Source of the DNA: CAVRXT01 sp963725655 | GTDB lineage: Bacteria > Acidobacteriota > Terriglobia > Acidiferrales > UBA7541 | DNA length: 64,000 nt | NCBI GenBank assembly: GCA_963725655.1 | Contig: CAVRYY010000001.1 | Location: 310,001-374,000, forward strand | Direction of reading: 5' to 3' | In this document: one piece after another, positions 7,074 to 16,052 of the stretch | How positions within the stretch are numbered: the stretch's first letter is position 1 | How the letters are laid out: every line of letters begins with the position of its first letter | Translations under genes and position numbers: made by a program | Notes under the pieces: generated by a model | What the model saw: only the letters and a program-made list of their open reading frames with translations | Database searches by the model: none | What the model was told of the DNA's origin: nothing

Positions 7074-7336
7074 CGACGGTGCAGGAAAAGCGTCGTTGAC
7101 ATTGCCGGGAGGCTGTTCTAAGTTCCTTTACGGTTTTCAGATGAGACCGGTTCAATGAACAAATCCCCTTATCGCAGCGGACCGCGTCATTTCTCACCCT
7201 CTCCAATCTACGGAATCGATATAGGAAAGCTGGCAGCAGGCCTCTAACTCCACTCTTCGCTTTTAGTTTGCGCGGGCATCCCGCTCGCGGCCTTCCATCG
7301 CTCACGCACGGTTGCTCGTCGTCCTCAGGAGGCACC

Positions 7337-10300
7337 ATGAAACATCTCAATTTCGTTCTTGCTCTTCTGGCAGCGCTGCTCATCTTTCCTGCCGCCGGCT
7401 GGTCGCAGACCTCGGAAGGTGGAGTACTCGGAGAGGTGCGCGATTCCTCCGGCGCGGCCGTCGCGGGAGCGATCGTAACCGTCACCGAAACCGCCCAGGG
7501 AATATCCCGAACGACGCTGACCAACGCGGACGGCGAGTTTGCGATGCATCAACTCGAGCCAGGCTCTTACACCGTGGCGGCCACCGCGCGGGGATTCAAG
7601 CGCGCCGAGGCCTCGGCGGTACAAGTGGAAGTGTCGCGCGCGGTCCGCGTGGATTTGCGCCTGGATCCGGGCGCGGTGAACGAAACGGTGGAAGTGAAGG
7701 ATGAAGCTCCGCTCACCGATACCGGGGACACGACTCTCAACGGGGTGCTGACTAACAAAGCGATTAATGACCTTCCACTGCAGGGCCGCGATTTTCAGAA
7801 CCTGTTGCCATTGCATCCAGGCGTGCAGCGCACCCCGGGCGGCGGATTTCATTCGGTGACCTCGAACGGCAACCGGCCTGACGACAACAATTTTTTCATC
7901 GATGGCGCCGACGATAACGACGCGTATTACGGCGAGACGGTGGTCAACGACGCGGGAATTTCCGGCACCCCCTCGAGCCACCTGCCGCTCGATTCGATTC
8001 AGGAATTCAATACCCAGGAAGGCCCGGACGCGAATTACGGAGTGAAACCGGGCGTGGTGATGAACATCGGACTGAAGTCCGGGAACAACGGCCTGCACGG
8101 TTCCGCGTATTACTTCCACCGCAACAGCGCACTGGACGCGCGGAATTTCTACGCGCCCGCTCCCGACCCAGTGCCGGCGCTGCTGCTGCATCAGTTCGGT
8201 GCTTCGCTCGGCGGACCGATCAAAAAGGACAAGTGGTTTTACTTCGTGAACTACGAAGGGGTGCGCGACAAGGTGGGCAACCCAGGTAACGTCGACAGTC
8301 CGGTAACCACATCACTGGTGGGGAGGCTGGACCCCAGTATTGGCGCCCCAGAGGACTACAGCATTTTCGATGCTCTGGCGCAGTGTAAAGCCAACGGCAA
8401 CTGCAGCCCGACCAGCGTCAGCCTGTCGAAATACTTTTATCCGAATCCTGGCTTTACCGCCAGCGCCACCGATCCGGCGTTGATCGATTTCGACTTCAAC
8501 AACCGCAACCGTGAAGAGAATCTGGTGGCGAAGACCGATTACGTTCTGAACGCGCAAAATACTTTTTCGGCGCGGTTCATCTACGCCAATACCACCGAAG
8601 TGGAGGAGGACGCCGAGCCAATCGCGCCGGAGTTTTTGTCCACCGCGAGCCCGATTACCCAGGTATTCGGAGTGGGTTGGGTGTGGACCCCGAACGCGCG
8701 CTGGGTAAACGAAGCGCGCTTCAGCTATAACCGGTTCAACGAGGCGATCGCCCCGGTGGATCACAACGTCAATCCCACCACCTATGGAATCAACACCGGG
8801 GTAACCGACCCGCGGCTTTTTGGAATGCCGCGCATCAATCCCAGCGACGGTTTAATGAACTACCTCGGTGGCAACTCAAGCTGGCCGCTGGACACCACTC
8901 CCTCGGGAACGCAGAGCGTGTCGGACACGGTTTCCTACACCATGGGCCGGCACACCATTCAATTTGGCGGAAGCTTTCGGCGAGGCAATGTGGACTATTA
9001 CCGTGCTCAGTATGGCCGCGGCCGCGTGGATTGGGACTCGCTCGAGGACTTCGTCGACGGCAACACCGATGGCGTGGACGAATGGCGATTGCTGTACGGC
9101 AATCCCCACCGCGATTTGAGCATCAAGTCGTTCGGAACATTTTTGCAGGACGCTTACCGCATCAAACCCCGAGTGATCCTCAACCTCGGATTGCGTTACG
9201 ACATCACCTTCCCGATCAAAGATGCCCACAACCAGTTGGCAAATTTCATTCCCTCCAAAGGGATCGTCCAGGTGGGCGACGGCATCAGCCAGCCGTATCC
9301 TACTCGTTACAACAACGTCTCTCCGCGCGTGGGCGTGGCCTGGGACATTTTCGGTACCGGCAGGACGGTGTTGCGAGCGGCCGGAGGATTGATCTTCGAT
9401 CAACCCTCGATACGCACGTTCGCCTTCAACGGCGGCGGTTTGAACCTGAATCCCAGCGGAATTCCCGGAGTGACGCCGGGGAACGGTTCGATCACCTCGT
9501 TTCTCGTGGAGTCTTTCGACGGCACTCAGTTGGGCTGGGACGGAGGCGGGCCGGTGTTTCCGCAGGCCGCCGGACAACAATGCAGCGGGTCTTCGCCATG
9601 CGACGTTTTCGGTGTGGCGCCCAATCTGACTACGCCATATGTGGCCAATTGGAATTTCAACATCCAGCAAGCTCTAACCCCAACCACCCTTTTGCAGGTG
9701 GCCTATGTGGCCAACCATGGGTTCAATCTCTATAGCGTGACCGACCCCAACCAGGCCGATCCAACCGCCAGCGCGAATTGCATTCTGGCAACCGGCGTCG
9801 CCGCCGGTTATCCCGGAGCGAGCGCGATTTACGGAGGAGACTACTCGGACTGCGAACAGGCCGCCAAGCCGTTTACAACCAACTGCGCCGGCGGCACGGG
9901 TCCGTGCTTGCCGTACGTAGGCTTCGAAAGCCTGCTGGCCAACAAAGGCTACTCAGACTACAACTCCCTCCAGGTAACCTTCACCAAGCGATACGCGCAC
10001 GGCCTCTATTTGCTCGCAGGCTATACCTGGGGGCACGCGATCGACACCTCCACCAACAACGTCGCTTCTGCCTCAGGCGTGTTTCCTCAGGACAGTCGAA
10101 ACTACGCAGGCAATCGCGGCAATGGCGATTTCGACATTCGCAATCGCTTCACCATCGCCTTGACCTACGACCTGCCTTCGATCAAGGGGCATTGGCAGAT
10201 GCTCGACGGATGGCAGATTGCCACCGTAGCGATGCTCGAGGCCGGAGAGCCCTACACGTTGCTAGACGGCGAGGATGACGTTAGCGCCACCGGCGAACTG

Positions 10301-10825
10301 GTGGACCGCTGGAATATCAGCGGTCCCGCGAAGAACGTACACTGGTCGCCCAATACGCCGCTCGACTACATTAGCTGGGATACGTTCAGCCTCGACGCCA
10401 ACGGCAACGTCAATGGCGGCAATGCGCAGTGCATCGCCGCAGCCGGCCCCAACAATCAATTAGCGCTCAATATGCTGGGGAATTACGGCTGCTACATCGC
10501 CGGCAGCACCGTTTTGACTCCGCCGGCGCTGGGCACGTTCGGGAACATGGGCCGCAATATTTTCCGTGGACCGGGGTTCCGGAACTGGGATCTTTCCATC
10601 ATTAAAAATTTCAAGCTGAACGACCATTTCCGAATGCAACTGCGCGGGGAATTCTACAACGTGCTGAATCATCCCAATTTTGATGACCTCACGTTGAATA
10701 ACGATCTATCCGGTACCGATTCGGTGGGCACCACCGCGTACACCCCCGATGTTGGCGAATCGAATCCTGTGATCGGTTCGGGTGGTTCGCGTCACGTGCA
10801 GGTTGGCTTGAAGCTCATTTGGTAG
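7337..10825 (+). CDS. Oar-like TonB-dependent receptor with carboxypeptidase-regulatory domain
   Basis: The product is 1162 aa. ATG 7337 follows a strong AGGAGG. Residues 1-23 form a signal peptide ending in GWSQ. Residues 27-110 form a carboxypeptidase-regulatory-like domain (LGEVRDSSGAAVAGAIV, then FAMHQLEPGSYTV). A plug-like region follows (DLPLQGRDFQNLLPLHPGV near 150), and the remainder is a beta-barrel ending in a terminal strand VGLKLIW with a final aromatic. This is the large acidobacterial Oar-like receptor family, presumed to import polymers or oligosaccharides across the outer membrane. No enzymes lie beside it on the left side of the island boundary, so the substrate is unknown. 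Its last 87 bp are duplicated at 10904-10988. Confidence 0.88.
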   Translation: MKHLNFVLALLAALLIFPAAGWSQTSEGGVLGEVRDSSGAAVAGAIVTVTETAQGISRTTLTNADGEFAMHQLEPGSYTVAATARGFKRAEASAVQVEVSRAVRVDLRLDPGAVNETVEVKDEAPLTDTGDTTLNGVLTNKAINDLPLQGRDFQNLLPLHPGVQRTPGGGFHSVTSNGNRPDDNNFFIDGADDNDAYYGETVVNDAGISGTPSSHLPLDSIQEFNTQEGPDANYGVKPGVVMNIGLKSGNNGLHGSAYYFHRNSALDARNFYAPAPDPVPALLLHQFGASLGGPIKKDKWFYFVNYEGVRDKVGNPGNVDSPVTTSLVGRLDPSIGAPEDYSIFDALAQCKANGNCSPTSVSLSKYFYPNPGFTASATDPALIDFDFNNRNREENLVAKTDYVLNAQNTFSARFIYANTTEVEEDAEPIAPEFLSTASPITQVFGVGWVWTPNARWVNEARFSYNRFNEAIAPVDHNVNPTTYGINTGVTDPRLFGMPRINPSDGLMNYLGGNSSWPLDTTPSGTQSVSDTVSYTMGRHTIQFGGSFRRGNVDYYRAQYGRGRVDWDSLEDFVDGNTDGVDEWRLLYGNPHRDLSIKSFGTFLQDAYRIKPRVILNLGLRYDITFPIKDAHNQLANFIPSKGIVQVGDGISQPYPTRYNNVSPRVGVAWDIFGTGRTVLRAAGGLIFDQPSIRTFAFNGGGLNLNPSGIPGVTPGNGSITSFLVESFDGTQLGWDGGGPVFPQAAGQQCSGSSPCDVFGVAPNLTTPYVANWNFNIQQALTPTTLLQVAYVANHGFNLYSVTDPNQADPTASANCILATGVAAGYPGASAIYGGDYSDCEQAAKPFTTNCAGGTGPCLPYVGFESLLANKGYSDYNSLQVTFTKRYAHGLYLLAGYTWGHAIDTSTNNVASASGVFPQDSRNYAGNRGNGDFDIRNRFTIALTYDLPSIKGHWQMLDGWQIATVAMLEAGEPYTLLDGEDDVSATGELVDRWNISGPAKNVHWSPNTPLDYISWDTFSLDANGNVNGGNAQCIAAAGPNNQLALNMLGNYGCYIAGSTVLTPPALGTFGNMGRNIFRGPGFRNWDLSIIKNFKLNDHFRMQLRGEFYNVLNHPNFDDLTLNNDLSGTDSVGTTAYTPDVGESNPVIGSGGSRHVQVGLKLIW

Positions 10826-10853
10826 CGGAGCTTCTGCAACAAATTTGAAATGA

Positions 10854-10882
10854 TTGGTGCCAGCGGCGGGAATCGAACCTAC
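10854..10882 (-). repeat. Displaced tRNA 3'-end fragment (left attachment-site-like repeat)
   Basis: These 29 bases match 21471-21499 at 27 of 29 positions in the same orientation. The right copy is the 3' end (CCA, acceptor strand, T-arm) of the intact tRNA at 21472-21546. The left copy has no other tRNA part, so it is a displaced 3' fragment. This is the expected structure when an element integrates at a tRNA 3' end and rebuilds the tRNA at one junction. Confidence 0.8.
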
Positions 10883-10903
10883 TTCCTTCATTGAAACGCG
10901 GGG

Positions 10904-10988
10904 ACCGATTCGGTGGATACCCGTGTACGGTCCGGATGTGGGCGAATCGAATCCAGTGATCGATTCAGGTGGGTCGCATCACGCGCAG
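10904..10988 (+). pseudogene. Duplicated remnant of a TonB-receptor 3' end
   Basis: This stretch repeats 10715-10801, the 3' end of the upstream receptor, with scattered substitutions and 2 bp fewer. The translation PDVGESNPVIDSGGSHHAQ parallels PDVGESNPVIGSGGSRHVQ. It lies immediately inside the tRNA fragment, so the two copies flank the presumed junction. It encodes nothing complete. Confidence 0.75.
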
Positions 10989-11041
10989 AACGAGCGTGAA
11001 GTTGACGTGGTCGTTGCGCCTCTGGCTCAATCGAACGAAGC

Positions 11042-11782
11042 TCAGCGAGATGCTGCGCTAGCATCTTCTGAAGCCATGCTGCCGACCTGTCCGAAATCAC
11101 TAAGGTCTTCGATGGTGCTCCGGAAGAATCCCTGAATCGTGTTCCGAAACGTGGTTCTCACTAACTCGGAATCATCGCTTTTGAGAACCCCCAGAAGATG
11201 GCGGTGAAGCCCGTGATCCTCAGCAAATTCAGCCGCTGCCTTTGAAAGATCATTCTCGGGCGCCCGCGGAGAGAATCGAATCATATAGCACGCAAAAAGC
11301 GGGGCGCACACCAGGCTCAACGCTTTTTCCAATGACGGGTTGTCGGAAAGCTTCCAGATTAGCTGGTGGAATGCGAAATCCTTTTTTAGGAGTTCGGTGA
11401 AATTTCGCCGCTCGCGCTCCACCTCCATTTCGTCCACCATGCGTTCGAGGTCGGCAAGATGATGGGGCTGAAGTCGCTTGTGCGTCAAAACTGCTGCCAT
11501 GGGTTCTAGCTCCAGGCGCACGGCATACATATCCTCGACGTCCTTAGCGGTCAGTTTCGTCACGAACGTGCCGCGGTTGTCCAGCTTCGTAATCAGTCCT
11601 TGATGCTCCAGCGTCTGAAGTGCCTCCCGCAACGTACTTTGGCCAACCCGAAGCTGGCGAGCGAGTTTGGTTTCTACCAGCCGTTCACCGGGACTCAGTT
11701 CTCCCCCTAGGATCGCGTCGAATAGTCGGTCCGTGATCTGCGTGCGGAGGCTGGGTCGCTTAGAGATCTCAATGAGTGGCAT
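11042..11782 (-). CDS. GntR family regulator, FadR subfamily (FCD domain)
   Basis: The product is 246 aa. Residues 8-75 form the GntR winged helix (LRTQITDRLFDAILGGEL, then GQSTLREALQTLEHQGLI as helix-turn-helix, and NRGTFV as wing). Residues 85-220 form an all-helical FCD effector domain; putative metal or ligand residues are Asp in KDFAFHQLIWKLS and His in EDHGLHRHLL. It is divergent from the receptor at 11931 and separated by a 148-bp intergenic region, so it is the likely local repressor of the catabolic cluster, with a sugar acid or 2-keto acid as effector (inference from subfamily). Confidence 0.9.
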   Translation of the reverse strand: MPLIEISKRPSLRTQITDRLFDAILGGELSPGERLVETKLARQLRVGQSTLREALQTLEHQGLITKLDNRGTFVTKLTAKDVEDMYAVRLELEPMAAVLTHKRLQPHHLADLERMVDEMEVERERRNFTELLKKDFAFHQLIWKLSDNPSLEKALSLVCAPLFACYMIRFSPRAPENDLSKAAAEFAEDHGLHRHLLGVLKSDDSELVRTTFRNTIQGFFRSTIEDLSDFGQVGSMASEDASAASR

Positions 11783-11930
11783 GAGTCAGATTTGTTCGAT
11801 ACTCGCTAAACGAATGTATTTTGTCAAGAAAACCATTTGACATCCAATCCGAACAAATGATACATCCGATCAATCTTTAAACGACTACAGTGTAATCGTT
11901 AATCGTTTATATGTAGGCTGGAGGTCCCAC
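11783..11930. promoter_or_regulatory. Divergent promoter/operator region of the island
   Basis: Two opposed TTGACA elements are present: 11837-11842 on plus (toward the receptor, weak TACATC at 11861-11866) and 11822-11827 on minus (toward the GntR gene). An inverted repeat TAAACGA (11878-11884)/TCGTTTA (11903-11909) surrounds tandem AATCGTT copies and lies between the plus promoter and the receptor start, a good position for a repressor site. GntR binding here is inferred. Confidence 0.5.
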
Positions 11931-14900
11931 ATGCTCACTTTGCGCAGATTGGTCAGACGCGGTTTCGTTGTTTGCCTTTTCCTCCTGGCAGCTTCTGCCC
12001 TTTGGGCTGATGTCACCGGCAGCATTTCGGGTTCCGTGAAAGATCCATCGGGCGCGGCGATCGCCAATGCCTCCGTCGTCGCCATAAATGTAGAAACCGG
12101 CGTCCAACGAACCGTGCAAACCGATGCAAACGGCTCCTATTCAGTTCTGGCCTTACAAGTTGGCCGTTATCGATTGATGGTCACCCAGGCCGGGTTCGAG
12201 AAGTATGAAGTGAAAGACATCGTCGTGGACGCGAACGCGTCTCTGCGTTTCGACATTACCTTGGCGGTTGGATCGGTCAACGAGACGGTCGAAGTAGGCA
12301 GCAGTGGGGTCCAAGTCGAAACAATAAATACGTATCTGGGCGATGTCATCAAATCGCAGGCGATGGAGGAACTGCCACTGAATGGCCGGAGCTACACCGA
12401 TCTTCTCGGCCTGCAGCCCGGCGTCGCGCCAGCATCAGCGACAACTGTCCATAACGGCTTTTCCGGAGACGTGGTCGGCTCCATTTCCGTAAGCGGCAGC
12501 CGCGAGACGGCTAACAGCTATGTGGTGAACGGAGGAAGCGCGGGAGACCCGCTCACGAATGGCGCCTCCGTTGTTCCCAACCTCGATTCCATTGCCGAGT
12601 TCCGCCTGCTTACCAACAACTTCGATGCGGAATACGGCCATTTCAGCGGCGGCATCATCAATGTGGTCACCAAGTCCGGAGCGAATGCGATCCACGGCGA
12701 CGGCTTCGAATTTTTGCGGAACCAGAATTTCGACGCACGCAACTTCTTCGACAACGCCCGCGGCCTCTTTCAACAGAACCAATTTGGAGGCACTCTGGGA
12801 GGTCCGGTTCGCCGCGACAAAGTTTTCTTCTTCGCGGACTATCAGGGCACCCGGGAAACGCGCGGCTTGACCTCGACGGCAACGGTGCCCACCGCCGCCG
12901 AACATAACGGGCAATTCGATCCCTCGGAGCTCACCGGCACAGTTCGAGGAAGCTATTGGGCCCGCGTCCTTTCTCAGCGGCTTGGCTACGCAGTCACTAA
13001 CGGTGAGCCGTACAGTTCCGTTTTCCCTGGGGGACTGATACCGACTTCCGCCTTTTCTAGCCCTGCGCAAAAGATTGCGCCACTTATCGCTGTCCCCAAT
13101 CAGGGCAACCTCTTTTCCGGCCTGAATAACACCACCACTCGCGATGACCGTGGCGGTCTGCGTATGGATGCGGACACCCGGTTTGGACAGCTGTCCGCGT
13201 ATTATTTCGCGGATGACGAAGGTGATAACTCGGCCTACGGGTTGAATCCGATTCCAGGCTTTGGGGATGCGGACGCGAACCGCGCGCAGCAATTCGTTTT
13301 GGGAGCGACCAAAGTATTCAGTCCCGCCGCGCTAAACGAGTTGCGGCTGAATTACAACCGCCTCGCATCGCGCGCCGGCACACCCACCGGCAGCGGCACC
13401 GGATCATTGTCTTCGTTCGGGTTCGTTGAGGGTGGAAACGGAATTGTGACCACGGCTCCATCGCAGGAGGGCGTACCTAGCATCTCCTTCAATGACTATT
13501 CCATTGGCGAGCCGGGGACCACCTTCAACCGTTTCGAGAATACGTTTCAAGCGTTGGACAATTTCTCCCTGGTGCGCGGTTCCCACACGTTTAAGTTTGG
13601 TGGCGAAACCCGCTACGTTCAATTCAACCAGCGGCTCTACTTTGGGCTCACCTTCGCTTTCTCGGGAGCCGAAACAGGGAGTGATTTTGCCGACTTCCTA
13701 TTAGGCGCACCCGATTATTACTTTCAGCTCACACCCGACCAAGGCGACGGCCGGACTCATTACGGAGCGCTATTTGCGCAGGATAGCTGGCGTGTCACTT
13801 CGAACCTAACGTTGAACTACGGTCTGCGATGGGACGTGAGCCAACCGTGGTATGACACTCAGAATCGCGTCACCAGCTACCTTTCGGGCGAGCAATCCAA
13901 GATATATCCAACTGCGCCGCTAGGCTTCGTCTTTCCAGGTGATCCCGGTGTATCTCGTGGGCTCTCGCCCACCCGCTGGAAGGACTTCGGTCCGCGCATT
14001 GGAATTGCGTATTCTCCTTCGGCAAGCGGTGGCTTCCTGAAACAGATCACCGGAGGTCCGGGCAAATCGAGCATCAGAGCTTCCTACGGATTGTTTTACA
14101 CGGCAGTAGAGGACTTGCAGCAGTTTTACAGTTTTGGAGAGCCGCCGTTCTTGCAGTTTTACTTTTCGCCCTCACCTCCGGTGTTTGAAACTCCATTCAT
14201 CAACCGTGTGGACGGCGTATCCAACGGCCAGCGCTTTCCGCTCATCCCCATCAAGAAGGGTGATCCGAACGGTAACTTCGCGCAGTTTTTACCGATCAGC
14301 AGCGATCCAGCGTTTGCCACCAACAACGTCACACCTTATTCGGAGCACTATTCTCTCTCGTTCCAGCGGCAGTTGGGTGAGAAGGATCTGCTGACTCTGA
14401 GCTACGTTGGCACGGAGGGGCATCACCTACTTGTCAACGTGCAGCCTCACCCGGGAATTCCCAGCACGTGTCTGTTCTTGAGCAACCCAGCTAACTTGGC
14501 TCCGGGAGGCCAACCGTGCGGCCCAGGTCTCGAAGATCTTACGTATGTGACTGCCAGCGGAAGCACGATAAACGGCACACGGGGTCCTCAGTTCCCATCT
14601 ACAATTGGCGGCACCGCGCTGATTACCACCCAGGGGAATTCCGCCTACAACGCTTTGGAGGTTAGCCTTCGCCACCAAGCTGGGCCGCTCACTTTCCTGG
14701 CCTCTTACACCTACAGCAAGTCGATCGACTCCGCCTCATCATCGGTCGGAAGTCTCCTGTACCCCTTTAATCTTGGCCTGGACCGCGCTCTTTCCCAATT
14801 CGATGCGACTCATAACTTTGTCGTCAGCTACAACTACCGTCTGCCCTTAGACAAGCTAGCGCACGACCGCTGGCACCGGCTCACAGCCGACTGGAATCTG

Positions 14901-15341
14901 TCGGGTATTACGCGTTTCGCGACTGGTTTCCCGATCACCATGCAGGATAGTGGTGATCAAGCGCTACTGGGCGGGGCTGGCTTTGGCCAGGAAGACCGGC
15001 CGGACTATAACGGCGGACCTTTGAACCTTGGTCAGAATCCGCGTTCCGGCTTGCCCTACTTCAACGTCAACGCTTTCTCTCCCGAAGCCCTTGGGCAATT
15101 TGGCACTTCCAGTTACCGCTTCTTCCACGGCCCTGGAATTGCCAATTTCGATATGGCCTTACTCAAAGATGTGCCGCTAACCGAAAGGCTAAAATTAGAG
15201 CTTCGCGGGGAGTTCTTCAATATCTTCAATCACGCGCAATTCCTCAATCCCTCCGGCAATATCAATAGCGGGTCCTTTGGAGTCGTTACATCCGCGAGGG
15301 ATCCTCGCATCGGGCAACTTGCGGTGAAGCTGCTTTTCTAG
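11931..15341 (+). CDS. Oar-like TonB-dependent receptor of the catabolic cluster
   Basis: The product is 1136 aa. The start ATG 11931 has GGAGG 6 nt upstream. A signal peptide spans about residues 1-26. A carboxypeptidase-regulatory-like domain follows (GSISGSVKDPSGAAIANASV, residues 30-110), then a plug (ELPLNGRSYTDLLGLQPGV near 147) and a C-terminal barrel ending in LAVKLLF with terminal Phe. The barrel contains the usual hallmark segments NNFDAEYGHFSGGIINVVTK and RDKVFFFADYQGTRE. It is the first gene of a seven-gene co-oriented cluster of sugar-acid-type enzymes, so it probably imports the cluster's carbohydrate across the outer membrane. Confidence 0.9.
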   Translation: MLTLRRLVRRGFVVCLFLLAASALWADVTGSISGSVKDPSGAAIANASVVAINVETGVQRTVQTDANGSYSVLALQVGRYRLMVTQAGFEKYEVKDIVVDANASLRFDITLAVGSVNETVEVGSSGVQVETINTYLGDVIKSQAMEELPLNGRSYTDLLGLQPGVAPASATTVHNGFSGDVVGSISVSGSRETANSYVVNGGSAGDPLTNGASVVPNLDSIAEFRLLTNNFDAEYGHFSGGIINVVTKSGANAIHGDGFEFLRNQNFDARNFFDNARGLFQQNQFGGTLGGPVRRDKVFFFADYQGTRETRGLTSTATVPTAAEHNGQFDPSELTGTVRGSYWARVLSQRLGYAVTNGEPYSSVFPGGLIPTSAFSSPAQKIAPLIAVPNQGNLFSGLNNTTTRDDRGGLRMDADTRFGQLSAYYFADDEGDNSAYGLNPIPGFGDADANRAQQFVLGATKVFSPAALNELRLNYNRLASRAGTPTGSGTGSLSSFGFVEGGNGIVTTAPSQEGVPSISFNDYSIGEPGTTFNRFENTFQALDNFSLVRGSHTFKFGGETRYVQFNQRLYFGLTFAFSGAETGSDFADFLLGAPDYYFQLTPDQGDGRTHYGALFAQDSWRVTSNLTLNYGLRWDVSQPWYDTQNRVTSYLSGEQSKIYPTAPLGFVFPGDPGVSRGLSPTRWKDFGPRIGIAYSPSASGGFLKQITGGPGKSSIRASYGLFYTAVEDLQQFYSFGEPPFLQFYFSPSPPVFETPFINRVDGVSNGQRFPLIPIKKGDPNGNFAQFLPISSDPAFATNNVTPYSEHYSLSFQRQLGEKDLLTLSYVGTEGHHLLVNVQPHPGIPSTCLFLSNPANLAPGGQPCGPGLEDLTYVTASGSTINGTRGPQFPSTIGGTALITTQGNSAYNALEVSLRHQAGPLTFLASYTYSKSIDSASSSVGSLLYPFNLGLDRALSQFDATHNFVVSYNYRLPLDKLAHDRWHRLTADWNLSGITRFATGFPITMQDSGDQALLGGAGFGQEDRPDYNGGPLNLGQNPRSGLPYFNVNAFSPEALGQFGTSSYRFFHGPGIANFDMALLKDVPLTERLKLELRGEFFNIFNHAQFLNPSGNINSGSFGVVTSARDPRIGQLAVKLLF

Positions 15342-15372
15342 ACATTGCGCAGAGGACTGAGCGGTGGACCAT

Positions 15373-16026
15373 ATGGCAACGTCACAGAACGTTTCTCTTC
15401 TCGAAGCTGCTTATACCGCAGTTGTCTCGGACGTTCTTGACCGTCTTGGGTTTCGCCAGCAAGTGGTCGACTCCGAGATCGTCCCAATGTATCCGGGCGC
15501 CGTGGTCGCTGGCCGCGCAATGCCTGTTCGCGTGGAGGCCACGTTAGTGCAATCCGATAACCCGTACGAAGGGGACATGCGGATGATGGAAGCCCTCAAG
15601 CCAGGCGACGTGCCGGTAATAGTTGCTCCCTCGGGGAATCGGGCAGCACTTTGGGGCGAGTTGATCTCGTGTGCGGCACGGGGAAAGGGAGCGAGAGGAG
15701 CGATCGTTTCTGGCTATTTACGCGATAGCCGCAAGGTCGCTGAACTTCGTTTCCCCGTGTTCTCACGGGGCCGGTCTCCACTGGATACGATGGGCCGCGC
15801 GGAAGTCACGGAGATCGGTCTTGAGGTTGTTTGCGGCGGTGTGCGGGTCTCTCCGGGGGACTACGTCGTGGCCGATGAGGATGGCGTGGTAATTATTCCG
15901 GAGCGCGCGATACACGACGTGCTCGCAGCTGTCAGTGCGAAAGCCCATAAGGAAGGGGATGCGCGAGCTGATCTCCTTGGCGGAAAGAGTCTGCGCGAAG
16001 TCTGGAACAAGCATGGAGTTCTTTAG
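15373..16026 (+). CDS. RraA-like protein (HMG/CHA aldolase family)
   Basis: The product is 217 aa. ATG 15373 follows GGTGG at 15362-15366. The RraA-like fold is evident from SDVLDRLG near residue 20, LWGELISCAARGKGARGAIV near 95-115 and YLRDSRKV just after, where the Arg-Asp pair corresponds to substrate- and metal-binding residues of class II pyruvate aldolases of this family. GVRVSPGDYVVADEDGVV near 160-177 is the family C-terminal signature. RraA relatives include both ribonuclease E regulators and 4-hydroxy-4-methyl-2-oxoglutarate aldolases. Given its place between a receptor and an aldonate-type dehydratase, an aldolase cleaving a 2-keto-3-deoxy acid is the better guess. Confidence 0.85.
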   Translation: MATSQNVSLLEAAYTAVVSDVLDRLGFRQQVVDSEIVPMYPGAVVAGRAMPVRVEATLVQSDNPYEGDMRMMEALKPGDVPVIVAPSGNRAALWGELISCAARGKGARGAIVSGYLRDSRKVAELRFPVFSRGRSPLDTMGRAEVTEIGLEVVCGGVRVSPGDYVVADEDGVVIIPERAIHDVLAAVSAKAHKEGDARADLLGGKSLREVWNKHGVL

Positions 16027-16052
16027 AAACAGCACATTCCACGGGAGAAACG

